Assembly: GCF_000504285.1 (NCBI RefSeq)
Contig: NZ_KI632511.1
Coordinates: forward strand, 8,104,154 to 8,168,153
Direction: 5' to 3'
DNA from: Actinospica robiniae DSM 44927
Lineage (GTDB): Bacteria > Actinomycetota > Actinomycetes > Streptomycetales > Catenulisporaceae
Length of the DNA: 64,000 bases
This document shows, piece by piece, positions 51,093 through 59,275 of this stretch (position 1 is the first letter of the stretch; each line of letters opens with the position of its first letter). Both the position numbers and the translations under genes were made by a program. The notes under the pieces are model-generated. The model saw only the letters and a list, made by a program, of their open reading frames with translations. It was not told where the DNA came from and ran no database searches.

Positions 51093-51590
51093 ATGTGCAC
51101 CTACTGCGGTTGCATCGACATACCCCTGATCAAGGAGTTCGTCACCGAGCACGAGGTCACGCTGGAGCTGGCCGCCGGCGCCGCGGAGGCGCTGCGCGAA
51201 GGCGCGGTGCTGCGGGCGCGCGGCCGGCTCGACCTGCTGGCCCGCCAGCTCGAGGCGCACTGGCGCGGCGAGGAGGAGGGCCTGTTCGCCGCCATGCGCG
51301 AGGACCCGCAGTACGCCGAGTACCTCGACGAGCTCGTCACCGACCACGCCAGGCTGCGCGCCCTGCTCGGCGAGGCCGATCCGGCCGTCGCCCTCGACCG
51401 TGCCCGGCTGCTCGCCGCCTTCGACGAGCTGCGGGTGCACATCACGAAGGAGGAGGACGGGCTCTTCCCGGCCTCCCTCAGCGCGCTCTCCGGCGAGCAG
51501 TGGGACGCCGCGATGGCGGCGTGGCGCAAGGCGCACCCGGAGGACCCGTCCCTCGACGAGGACCTCGTCCGCGTCCGGGCGACGACCTGA
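51093..51590 (+). CDS. hemerythrin HHE domain protein
   Basis: A 165-residue helical di-iron-type protein. Metal ligands appear in EFVTEHEVT, LEAHWRGEEEGLF, LVTDHARL and LRVHITKEEDGLFP, the spacing of a bacterial hemerythrin. The N-terminus MCTYCGCI adds a CxxC-x-C cluster, often seen in actinobacterial members and possibly involved in iron or redox sensing. Likely roles are oxygen/NO sensing or iron handling. ATG at 51093 follows GACAGGAGG. Confidence 0.88.
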   Translation: MCTYCGCIDIPLIKEFVTEHEVTLELAAGAAEALREGAVLRARGRLDLLARQLEAHWRGEEEGLFAAMREDPQYAEYLDELVTDHARLRALLGEADPAVALDRARLLAAFDELRVHITKEEDGLFPASLSALSGEQWDAAMAAWRKAHPEDPSLDEDLVRVRATT

Positions 51591-51624
51591 GCCCGCCGCC
51601 CGCCGCCCGTCGGAGAACGGCGAA

Positions 51625-52137
51625 TCAGTCCTCTGACGTCTGCTGCACCGCGATGGACGCCCAGACCCGCAGCAGGCCGTGCCCGGTGTTCTCGCTGCCC
51701 CAGTCCTTCGCCAGCGTCTCCACGATGAACAGCCCGCGCCCGCCCTCGGCCCAGTCGGCCCGGGACTGACGCGGGATCACCGGACGGTCGACCGCCTGCC
51801 CGAACACCTCGGTCAGCACGCTGTCGCCGGTGTAGTAGAGCACGAGCAGCACGTCGCGGCCGACGCCGTGCACGATGGCGTTGGTGACGAGCTCGCTGAC
51901 GCACACCTCCAGCGTCTCGCCGCTCTCCGGGTGCAGCTCCCAGCGCCGCGCCGCCTCCGTGGTGTGCTCGCGGAACAGGCCGGCCGACCGCGGGTTCGCC
52001 GGGAGGGTCAGCGCGGTCCAGTCGTGCACCACCCCGGCCGCCGGCGGCGGACCGTGCGCCGCGCGCAGGGCGTCCGCCGCGGGCAGCGGCGGCACGGCGG
52101 AAAGGGCGGGATCAGAAGCTTCGGTCACGGCGCTCAT
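51625..52137 (-). CDS. RsbW-like ATP-binding protein (anti-sigma/HATPase type)
   Basis: A 170-residue GHKL-type ATPase of the small RsbW/SpoIIAB-like group abundant in actinomycetes. The N box is CVSELVTNAIVHGV and the G1/G2 region is EGGRGLFIVETLAKDWG. These proteins bind sigma or anti-anti-sigma factors and can phosphorylate the latter. Start ATG at 52137 is 4 bp after the stop of a 60-codon gene, suggesting coupling. The PP2C phosphatase at 48983 may act in the same pathway. Confidence 0.87.
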   Translation of the reverse strand: MSAVTEASDPALSAVPPLPAADALRAAHGPPPAAGVVHDWTALTLPANPRSAGLFREHTTEAARRWELHPESGETLEVCVSELVTNAIVHGVGRDVLLVLYYTGDSVLTEVFGQAVDRPVIPRQSRADWAEGGRGLFIVETLAKDWGSENTGHGLLRVWASIAVQQTSED

Positions 52138-52141
52138 CGCT

Positions 52142-52324
52142 CTACCCGGCCAGGTCGGCGAGTACGCCGACGGCGGCCCCGGCGGTGACCGCGGCCTCGG
52201 TCTCGCGCGGCGGCTCGTCCCGGCGCGCGTCCTGCGGCCGCGACCGCGGCCCACCCCCACGAGACGCCGGGCCTTCGCCGCCGGTGTCAGTCCACTGCGT
52301 CTCATGCCAAACCGCTGCGCTCAT
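52142..52324 (-). CDS. possible small protein upstream of the RsbW-like gene
   Basis: A 60-residue frame starting MSAAVWHETQWTDTGGEG, with a hydrophobic C-terminus (AAVTAGAAVGVLADLAG). It ends 4 bp before the kinase start and lies downstream of a palindromic site, so it could be a short regulatory or leader protein. No family is recognised and the middle is Arg/Pro/Gly-rich low-complexity sequence, so non-coding remains possible. Confidence 0.4.
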   Translation of the reverse strand: MSAAVWHETQWTDTGGEGPASRGGGPRSRPQDARRDEPPRETEAAVTAGAAVGVLADLAG

Positions 52325-52357
52325 CAGCCCTCCGCGGCGCGGTCCGATCACACGATG

Positions 52358-52369
52358 TGTAGTACTACA
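52358..52369. promoter_or_regulatory. 12-bp perfect palindrome, candidate GntR operator
   Basis: TGTAGTACTACA between the divergent GntR gene (start 52476) and the small protein/RsbW-like pair. HutC-type GntR regulators often bind GT-N-AC palindromes of this kind in their own promoter region. GGTACC (52391-52396) lies nearby. Confidence 0.5.
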
Positions 52370-52475
52370 GGTGTACCGCTGAATCGGTCGTGGTACCACA
52401 ATGGTGGTCCCTCTTGGCCGAATCTTGACCGAATCGACCTATTCTTCGAAGCAGGACCGGCAGAAGGATCTACAC

Positions 52476-53216
52476 ATGACCTCGTACCGCGATATCGCCG
52501 ACCGGATGGCGGAGGAAATCCTTCTGCAAGAGCTCGAGCAGGGCTCCCGCCTCCCCTCGGTCCGGGACCTCGCGGCGCAGTACGCGGTCTCGGCCAAGAC
52601 CGCGCACGCCGCGATCAGGGAGCTGCAGGGCCGCGGCCTGGTGCGTTCCTATCGCGGCGGTACGATCGTCTCCCCGTTCCAGTCCATCCCGACCCCGGCC
52701 GAGCGGCTCGAGCGGGCGCTGACCGGCGCCGGGGCGCTGCGTCCGATGGAGCGCGGCCACGTCAGCTACGCGGGCTGGGCCGGGCCGGACGTGGCCAGCG
52801 ACGACTGGCACGTGCGCCATGTGCATCAGGATGTTTACGACGTGCTCAAGCTCACCCCGGACGTGCGGGTGGGCCGGCGCGAGTACGTGATCTACCATCG
52901 CAAGCGGCTGATCTCGCTGACCGTCTCCTGGCACCCGGCCGCCGTGGTGGAGCGGGTGCCCGCGCTGCTGGTGGCCGAGCCGATCGTGCAGGGCACGCTG
53001 GCCGCGCTGGCCGAGGCCGGCATCCGCTTCGGCGCCCCGGCCCAGACCCACCTCACGGCCCGCCGGGCCACCGAGCGCGAGGCCCGGCTGATGGGCACGG
53101 CCGTGGACGACCCGGTGCTCGCGGCCGTCTCGCTGCGCGAGGACGCCGAGGGCACGCCGGTGGAGTACGTCGAGACGGTCTACCGGGAGATGGAGATCCT
53201 CTCCTTCAACCTCTGA
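52476..53216 (+). CDS. GntR-family transcriptional regulator (HutC type, UTRA domain)
   Basis: A 246-residue regulator with an N-terminal winged helix (SYRDIADRMAEEILLQELEQGSRLPSVRDLAAQYAVSAKTAHAAIRELQGRGLV) and a UTRA ligand-binding domain (VRVGRREYVIYHRKRLISLTVSWHP...AVSLREDAEGTPVEYVETVYRE). ATG at 52476 has AAGGA upstream. Convergent stop directly abuts the pta stop. Its ligand is unknown; acetate/sugar-phosphate metabolism is possible because of pta but not shown. Confidence 0.9.
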   Translation: MTSYRDIADRMAEEILLQELEQGSRLPSVRDLAAQYAVSAKTAHAAIRELQGRGLVRSYRGGTIVSPFQSIPTPAERLERALTGAGALRPMERGHVSYAGWAGPDVASDDWHVRHVHQDVYDVLKLTPDVRVGRREYVIYHRKRLISLTVSWHPAAVVERVPALLVAEPIVQGTLAALAEAGIRFGAPAQTHLTARRATEREARLMGTAVDDPVLAAVSLREDAEGTPVEYVETVYREMEILSFNL

Positions 53217-55403
53217 TCACTCGGTGCGGGCCGCCTCGGCCTGCCGCTGCTGGTGCGCCTGGATCGCGGTGATGGCCACGGTCGTGACGATGTCCTGCAC
53301 GGTCGCGCCACGTGACAGATCATTGATGGGCTTGCGCAGCCCCTGCAGCACCGGGCCGATCGCGAGCGCGCCGGCCGAGCGCTGCACGGCCTTGTAGGTG
53401 TTGTTGCCGGTGTTCAGGTCCGGGAAGACGAAGACGGTGGCCCGGCCGGCGACGGGCGAGTCGGGCAGCTTGGTCGCCGCGACGGCCGGTTCGACTGCCG
53501 CGTCGTACTGGATCGGCCCTTCCACCAACAGATCCGGCCGCAGCCGGCGCACGATGCCCGCCGCCTCGCGCACCTTGTCCACATCAGCACCCTGACCTGA
53601 TGTGCCGGTCGAGTAGGACAGCAGCGCCACCCGCGGCGGCACCCCGAACTCCTCGGCCGTGCGCGCGCACTGGACCGCGATGTCGGCCAGCTGCTCGGCG
53701 TTCGGGTCGGGGTTGATCGCGCAGTCGCCGTAGACGAGCACGCGGTCCGGCAGGCACATGAAGAACACCGAGGACACCAGCCCCGCGCCGGGCGCGGTCT
53801 TGATCACCTCGAGCGCGGGCCGCAGCGTCGAGGCGGTGGAGTGCACCGCGCCGCTGACCATGCCGTCCGCAAGGCCCTGATGCACCAGCATGGTGCCGAA
53901 GTGGTTGACGTCGACGACCGTGTCCAGGGCCTGATCCAGCGTCACACCCTTGTGCCGGCGCAGCTGGGCGTAGATCTCGGCCAGCCGCTCGCGGCGCGGA
54001 TCCAGCGCCGGGTCGTTCACGCGGACCCGGGCCCGGGTGGAGTCTTCCTCCGGCTCTTCCCCGGCCGGTCCGCGCTCGGCGCCGCGCTCGAGGTCGGGAT
54101 CCAGGCCGGGATCCAGCCCCAGGTCGAGCCCGAGGTCGGCCAGCTTGCGCCGGATCGCGGCGTGCGCGCCGAGCAGGGTCAGGTGGCAGACGTTGCGCCG
54201 CACCAGCACGTCGGCGGCGCGCAGGATCCGCTCCTCGGTGCCCTCGGCCAGCACGATCTCGGCCAGCCGCGGGGTGCGCGCCCGCTCGATCAATTCGTGC
54301 TCGAACATCATCGGCGTGACCCGCTGCGGCCGGTCCAGCTCGATCCGCGAGGTGAGCTCGGCCACGTCCACGTGCAGGTCGAACAGCCCCAGCGCGGTCT
54401 CGGCCTTGCGCGGGGCGGTCGCGGTGATCCGGCCCTCCAGCGGCGCGAGCAGCTGCGCGGTGGCGAAGCTCAGCTCCGGCACGACCACCACCGGCGTGCC
54501 CGCGCCGAGCCGCGCGGCCAGGCCCATCACCTGCGGGTCCGGGGTCTCGCCCATCGTCAGCAGCACGCCCGCGATGGCCGGGGCGCCCGCGGTGTGCGCG
54601 GCCAGCGCGCCGATCAGCAGGTCGGTCCGGTCTCCCGCGGTGACCACCAGGCAGCCGGGGTGCAGCGCGCCGAGGAAGTGCGGCAGCATCGCGCCGCCGA
54701 GGACGTAGCCGCGCACGTCCCGGTCCAGCCCGTCGGCGTCGCCGAGCAGCACCTTCCCGCCGGCGGCCGCGACGACCTCGGCGACGGTCGGGGCGGCCAG
54801 CGCCGGGTCGTCCGGCAGCACGTACGCCGGAACGGCCGACGCCGCCCGGAGCTGACGCAGCGTCGACTCCCGCTCCGCGGCCGGCACCCGGTTGGCGAAC
54901 AGCGCCAGCACGTTGCAGCCGAGCGTGGAGTACGCGCGTTCGGCGTTGCGGCTCTCCGCCGCGACCGTGTCCGCGGTCTGCCGGTGGCCGCCGACCACCG
55001 GCACCACCAGCGAGCCGAACTCGTTGGCCAGGCGCGCGTTGAGCGCGAGCTCGTCCGGGATGCTGGTCTCGGCGAAGTCCGTGCCGAGCACGAGCACGGT
55101 CTCGCAGTGCCGCTCGACCTCGCGGAACCGGTCGAGGAGCACGGAGACGAGCTCGTCCTCGCCGCGTTCGGCCCGCAGTGCGGCGGCGGCCTCGTAGTCC
55201 ATGCCGTAGAGCAGCCCGGGGGACAGCCCGATCCGGTAGCGCGAGCGCAGCAGGTCGACCATGTCGTCGGTCGGCCGGTGGGTGAGCGGCCGGAACACCC
55301 CGACCCGGTCCGAGCGCCGCGAGAGCAGCTCCATCAGGCCGAGTTCCACCACCTGCCGGCCGTCGCCGCGCCCGATGCCGGTCACGTACACGCTGCGGGT
55401 CAC
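53217..55403 (-). CDS. pta: phosphate acetyltransferase
   Basis: A 728-residue Pta of the long (BioD/DRTGG-PTA) type converting acetyl-CoA and phosphate to acetyl phosphate. Residues 1 to about 215 are the BioD-like P-loop-type domain (SVYVTGIGRGDGRQVVELGL), then a DRTGG domain, then the catalytic PTA domain with HSTASTLRPALEVIKT, LLSYSTGTSGQGADVDKVREA and GATVQDIVTTVAITAIQ. An unusual acidic insert (about residues 435-475) contains repeated LGLD/GLDP units and is not family-typical. The usual partner ackA is not next door; the gene to the left is gntR and to the right a small acetyltransferase. Confidence 0.9.
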   Translation of the reverse strand: MTRSVYVTGIGRGDGRQVVELGLMELLSRRSDRVGVFRPLTHRPTDDMVDLLRSRYRIGLSPGLLYGMDYEAAAALRAERGEDELVSVLLDRFREVERHCETVLVLGTDFAETSIPDELALNARLANEFGSLVVPVVGGHRQTADTVAAESRNAERAYSTLGCNVLALFANRVPAAERESTLRQLRAASAVPAYVLPDDPALAAPTVAEVVAAAGGKVLLGDADGLDRDVRGYVLGGAMLPHFLGALHPGCLVVTAGDRTDLLIGALAAHTAGAPAIAGVLLTMGETPDPQVMGLAARLGAGTPVVVVPELSFATAQLLAPLEGRITATAPRKAETALGLFDLHVDVAELTSRIELDRPQRVTPMMFEHELIERARTPRLAEIVLAEGTEERILRAADVLVRRNVCHLTLLGAHAAIRRKLADLGLDLGLDPGLDPDLERGAERGPAGEEPEEDSTRARVRVNDPALDPRRERLAEIYAQLRRHKGVTLDQALDTVVDVNHFGTMLVHQGLADGMVSGAVHSTASTLRPALEVIKTAPGAGLVSSVFFMCLPDRVLVYGDCAINPDPNAEQLADIAVQCARTAEEFGVPPRVALLSYSTGTSGQGADVDKVREAAGIVRRLRPDLLVEGPIQYDAAVEPAVAATKLPDSPVAGRATVFVFPDLNTGNNTYKAVQRSAGALAIGPVLQGLRKPINDLSRGATVQDIVTTVAITAIQAHQQRQAEAARTE

Positions 55404-55413
55404 GCGGACGCCC

Positions 55414-55755
55414 TCAGAGGTCGAATTCCGAGCGGCGCGCCTCGGGCACCAGCCCGAGGTAGTCCGGGTGCTTGGCGATCCACCCCCGGAAGAACGGGCA
55501 GAACGGCAGGACCTCGTTCCCGGCCGCCCGGGCGTCGTCCAGCGCCTTCTGCACCAGCCGCCCGGCCAGGCCCTGGCCGCTGTAGGCGGAGTCGACCTCG
55601 GTGTGGGTGAAGGCGATCTGCCCGGGTCCGCGCTGGTAGTCCGCGAAGCCCGCGAGCTCCCCGGCCACGTGCACCTCGTAGCGCTCGGACTCCGGATGGT
55701 CGGCCACTTCCACGTCGGCGTCCGCGGTGCCGCCGGCTGCCTGCGCCTCGCTCAT
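55414..55755 (-). CDS. GNAT-like N-acetyltransferase (YjdJ type)
   Basis: A 113-residue protein of the small YjdJ/GNAT-like family: VADHPESERYEVHVAGELAGFADYQRG, THTEVDSAYSGQGLAGRLVQKALDDARAAGNEVLPFCPFFRGWIAKHPDYLGLV matches the family through the acetyl-CoA loop GQGLAGRL. A disordered Ala/Gly-rich start of about 20 residues precedes the domain. It sits 10 bp upstream of pta on the same strand, so the two may be cotranscribed; pta's product acetyl-phosphate would be linked to acetylation only by inference. Confidence 0.88.
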   Translation of the reverse strand: MSEAQAAGGTADADVEVADHPESERYEVHVAGELAGFADYQRGPGQIAFTHTEVDSAYSGQGLAGRLVQKALDDARAAGNEVLPFCPFFRGWIAKHPDYLGLVPEARRSEFDL

Positions 55756-55873
55756 CGTCGTGCTCTCCCGTCGTCGGATCGGCCGCGCCCGCGTACGCCG
55801 TGGCCGTGTCCCGCCTCGCCTGGCGTGCGCGCGTGCACGACAATCTTCGCATCAGCATGGAGAGGAGCGCGCC

Positions 55874-56848
55874 GTGAGCAATCTGGACCGCAGTCCGGTG
55901 GTGACCGTCCGCGGCGGTCTGGCCGAGGTCGCCGCCGAGCCCGTGCGCGAACTGCTCGCGCCCAGGAGCGTGCAACTGGGTGAAAGCAGCGAGGTGCGCC
56001 GGCTGCTGCCCAACATCCACCGGCGGATGGTCGGCGCGTGGTGCTTCGTGGACCACTACGGTCCGGACGACATCGCGGACGAGCCCGGGATGCGGGTCGC
56101 CCCGCATCCGCACTGCGGCCTGCAGACGCTCAGCTGGCTGCACCAGGGCGAGGTGGAGCACCGGGACAGCCTGGGCAGCCTGGCCACGATTAGGCCGTAC
56201 GAGTTGGGCCTGATGACGGCGGGTCACGGGATCGCCCACTCGGAGCAGTCGCCCGTCGCCCATCCGGCCCTGCTGCACGGAGCGCAGCTGTGGATCGCGC
56301 TGCCCGACGCCAGCCGCGAGACCGGGCCGGCCTGGGAGCATCACAGTGATCTGCCGGTGGTGCGCACCGCCCACGGCCTGAGCGCGACCCTGATGCTCGG
56401 CGCCTTCGACGGCGCGGAGTCCCCCGGCACCACGTACTCCCCGATCGTCGGCATGGACCTCGACCTCGCCCCGGGCGCGGCCACCGCCCTGCCGCTCGAG
56501 CCCGACTTCGAGTACGCCGCGCTCGCCATGACCGGACTCGTCGACGTCGACGGCGTCCCGGTCGAGCGCGGCACGATGCTCTACCTCGGCTGCGGCCGCC
56601 GCGAGCTGCGGCTGCGCAGCGAATCCGGCGGCGCCGTGATGCTGCTCGGCGGCGAGCCGTTCGAGGAGCGGATCGTCATGTTCTGGAACTGGATCGGGCG
56701 CAGCGGCGAGGAGATCGCCGGCTACCGCGAAGCCTGGCAGGCCGGCGAGCGCTTCGGCACGGTGTACGGCTACGACGGCGCCCGCCTCGACGCGCCGCCG
56801 CTGCCGGGCGTGCCGCTCAAGGCGCGTGGACGGGTGCGGGAGGGCTGA
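55874..56848 (+). CDS. pirin-family protein
   Basis: A 324-residue bicupin protein. Pirin signature residues are in VGAWCFVDHYGPDD, VAPHPHCGLQTLSWLHQGEVEHRDSLGS and TAGHGIAHSEQS, which supply the iron-binding histidines. Bacterial pirins have been linked to quercetin oxidation and redox regulation. GTG at 55874 has GAGGAG six to ten bases upstream. The C-terminal cupin ends with WNWIGRSGEEIAGYREAWQAGE. Confidence 0.9.
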   Translation: MSNLDRSPVVTVRGGLAEVAAEPVRELLAPRSVQLGESSEVRRLLPNIHRRMVGAWCFVDHYGPDDIADEPGMRVAPHPHCGLQTLSWLHQGEVEHRDSLGSLATIRPYELGLMTAGHGIAHSEQSPVAHPALLHGAQLWIALPDASRETGPAWEHHSDLPVVRTAHGLSATLMLGAFDGAESPGTTYSPIVGMDLDLAPGAATALPLEPDFEYAALAMTGLVDVDGVPVERGTMLYLGCGRRELRLRSESGGAVMLLGGEPFEERIVMFWNWIGRSGEEIAGYREAWQAGERFGTVYGYDGARLDAPPLPGVPLKARGRVREG

Positions 56849-56889
56849 CGCAGGGCGCTTGCACGGCCGTCAGCTTCCCGCGGCGCTCC

Positions 56890-57951
56890 TCAGCCGAACT
56901 CGCGCAGCACCGCGTCGCTCACCGCGGCGTGGTGCCGTTCCCCGTCCCCGCGCCCGACCACGAGGTTCGTCAGGTACACGTACACCAGGTCGCGGCCCGG
57001 ATCGGCCCACGCGCTGCACACGTAGCTGCCGTTGTGCCCGAAGGTGTCCGGGTCCGGCGAGGTGCCCATCGCGGTCGCCGCCCGGCCGGCCGCGCCGCCG
57101 AGCTGGAAGCCCTCGGCCCAGCGGATCGGTATGCGCAGCAGCCGGTCCTTCTCGCCCTTCTCCGTGGTCGGACGCAGCGCCGCTCCCACCGTCTCCGGGA
57201 GCAGGACCCTGATGCCGTCGATCGTCCCGCCGAGCAGCATCATCCGGTACAGCCGCGCCACGTCGGCCGCGGTCGCGGTGACCGTGGCCGCCGGCACGAC
57301 CGCCTTGCGCACCGCCGGACGGTTGAAGTACACGCTGCGCACGTAGGACGCGAGGCCGCCCGAGTGCACCCGCAGCGGGGCCAGCCGGTGCTCCTCGCCC
57401 GGCGGCACACCGAGGTGCGTATCGTGCAGGCCCAGCGGCTCGAGCAGCATCTGGCGCGTGTACGAGCCGATGTCCATGCCGCTGACCCGGCGCACCAGCT
57501 CGCCGAGGACGAAGCCGTAGCTCAGGATGTGATACGCCGCCACTTCGCCGGCCGGCCAACGCGGACGCGCCCGCTCGGCCGCCGCGATCGAACGGTCCCA
57601 GTCGGTCATGATCCGGGCGTCGCCCAGGATCGAGCCGGTCGAGGTCGGCGCCCCCGACCGGTGCTGGAGCACGTGCCGCACGGAGACGTCGTACTTGCCG
57701 CCGCCGGCGTACTCCGGCCAGTACGTGCACACCGGCGCGTCGAGATCGATCAGCCCCCGCTCGGCGAGGTGGTGCACGGCGAGCGCGGTCAGCGGCTTCC
57801 CGGCGGAGAACAACAGGAACAGGGTGTCGGGCGCGCACCCGACCGAGGCGTCCACGAGTGTCTCGTCGCCGCGCTGCACGTAGAGCCGGGCCATGCCTTC
57901 GCGTCCGGCGGCGAGATCGAGTGCGGTCGCGGTCGCGGTGGCAGGGCTCAT
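56890..57951 (-). CDS. serine hydrolase, beta-lactamase/family VIII esterase-like
   Basis: A 353-residue serine hydrolase of the class C beta-lactamase/EstB fold. The catalytic SxxK is LFLLFSAGKPLTA (Ser about 48, Lys about 51), the second-motif tyrosine is in AAYHILSYGFVLGELV, and the C-terminal motif region is GTSPDPDTFGHNGSYVCSAW. Such enzymes hydrolyse esters or beta-lactams. No signal peptide is apparent, so it is probably cytoplasmic. ATG at 57951 is the first plausible start; GTG/ATG further upstream add Ala-rich sequence. Confidence 0.87.
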   Translation of the reverse strand: MSPATATATALDLAAGREGMARLYVQRGDETLVDASVGCAPDTLFLLFSAGKPLTALAVHHLAERGLIDLDAPVCTYWPEYAGGGKYDVSVRHVLQHRSGAPTSTGSILGDARIMTDWDRSIAAAERARPRWPAGEVAAYHILSYGFVLGELVRRVSGMDIGSYTRQMLLEPLGLHDTHLGVPPGEEHRLAPLRVHSGGLASYVRSVYFNRPAVRKAVVPAATVTATAADVARLYRMMLLGGTIDGIRVLLPETVGAALRPTTEKGEKDRLLRIPIRWAEGFQLGGAAGRAATAMGTSPDPDTFGHNGSYVCSAWADPGRDLVYVYLTNLVVGRGDGERHHAAVSDAVLREFG

Positions 57952-58028
57952 GCCCGACGAGACTACTCCCGCGGCCCCGGCCGCTCCGGCGCGTGGATCT
58001 TCGACGCGCCGGGAAACGCCGGACGCCG

Positions 58029-59156
58029 TCAGGCCATCGCGGCGGCCGGCGCGTCTCCGGTCCCGTGGTGGACGGGGAAGGCGTCGGAGCGGGCGCACGC
58101 GGCCGCGCCGACGAGGCCCGCGTCGGTACCGAGGCGGGCCGGGACGACGGTCAGGTCGCGGGTGAAGGAGAGCGTGGCGTAGTGGCCCAGCCATGAGCGC
58201 AGGGGGGCGAAGAGCACGTCGCCGGCCTGGGCGACGCCGCCGCCGATGACCACCAGGTCCAGCTCGACCAGGGCGGCGGTGGCGGCGATGCCCGCGGCCA
58301 GGGCCTGGGCGGCGCGATCGAACGCGGCTTGGGCGGCGCGGTCGCCGGCGCCGGCGGAACGGGCCACCGCCGCGGCGGAGCCGTCGGAGTAAGGGCCCTG
58401 CGGCACCCAGCCGAAGGACAGGGCGCGGCGGGCGATGGCGGGGCCGCCGGCGAGGCGCTCGAGGCAGCCGTGGCCGCCGCAGGGGCAGGCCTCGCCGTCG
58501 AGGTCGACCGTGATGTGCCCGATGTGGCCCGCGTTCCCGGTCGCGCCGGGCATCACCCGGCCGCCGAGCACGAGGCCGCCGCCGACGCCGGTGGACACGA
58601 CCATGCACAGCGCGTTCGCGTATCCGGCCGCGGCGCCGTGCAGGTGTTCTCCGGCGGCCATCGCGACGGCGTCGCCGGCCAGTGTCAGGGGCCTGTCGCC
58701 GACGGCGGGGTGGCGGGCGGTCTGCGCGACGAGCGGGAAGTCGCGCCAGGCGGGGATGTTGACGGGGGAGACGGTGCCGCGTCCGACGTCGACTGGGCCC
58801 GCGCTGCCGATCCCGAGCGCGCAGACCTCGCCCCACTCGGGCGCCGCGGCGAGTTCGTCGAGGACCTCGGCCACGGCGGCCATGACCTCGTCGGCGGCCG
58901 CCGAAGCGGCGGAGGCGAAGGAGCCGAGCGTGGGTGTCTGCCGGACCGTCCCGTAAAGCACCTGGCCCGCGGCGTCCACCAGCCCACCGGCTATCTTCGT
59001 GCCGCCGATGTCGATGGCCGCGACGAGGCCTGTGCCCGCCGAGCCGGTCCCCGCCGCAGTCGCCGTCGGCGCCGCACCCGGCGCGGCGGCCGAAGCGGCC
59101 GTGGTCGTGGCGGCCGCTTCGGTTCGCTGCGCGGTGTGCTGACGCGACGAGCCCAT
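58029..59156 (-). CDS. ROK-family sugar kinase (glucokinase-like)
   Basis: A 375-residue ROK kinase without a DNA-binding domain. The ATP site is AAIDIGGTKIAGGLVD, the zinc motif is GEACPCGGHGCLERLA, and GNAGHIGHITVD carries the catalytic/sugar-binding residues. A low-complexity Ala/Thr N-terminus of about 45 residues precedes the domain. ATG at 59156 has GGAG upstream. It diverges from the MFS gene; the shared promoter region contains the candidate LacI operator also present at the mannanase gene, so mannose or glucose from mannan breakdown is a reasonable substrate. Confidence 0.9.
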   Translation of the reverse strand: MGSSRQHTAQRTEAAATTTAASAAAPGAAPTATAAGTGSAGTGLVAAIDIGGTKIAGGLVDAAGQVLYGTVRQTPTLGSFASAASAAADEVMAAVAEVLDELAAAPEWGEVCALGIGSAGPVDVGRGTVSPVNIPAWRDFPLVAQTARHPAVGDRPLTLAGDAVAMAAGEHLHGAAAGYANALCMVVSTGVGGGLVLGGRVMPGATGNAGHIGHITVDLDGEACPCGGHGCLERLAGGPAIARRALSFGWVPQGPYSDGSAAAVARSAGAGDRAAQAAFDRAAQALAAGIAATAALVELDLVVIGGGVAQAGDVLFAPLRSWLGHYATLSFTRDLTVVPARLGTDAGLVGAAACARSDAFPVHHGTGDAPAAAMA

Positions 59157-59200
59157 GTCGTCTCCTTCGCCTCCGGCCGGATCCCGGCGCGATGGTTTCA

Positions 59201-59220
59201 CTGAACCGGTTTAGTGTCAA
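59201..59220 (-). promoter_or_regulatory. LacI-type operator/promoter, copy 1
   Basis: CTGAACCGGTTTAGTGTCAA. The core CTGAACC-GGTTTAG is a near-perfect palindrome with the central CG expected of LacI-family sites. On the minus strand the right part reads TTGACA, a consensus -35, which places the operator between -35 and -10 of a promoter firing toward the ROK kinase. An almost identical site occurs at 61952-61971. Confidence 0.65.
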
Positions 59221-59275
59221 GCGGTCCGCCGCCTCCGTGCCGGGCCCGGCCGCACGGACCAGTAGGGTCGGGGCC

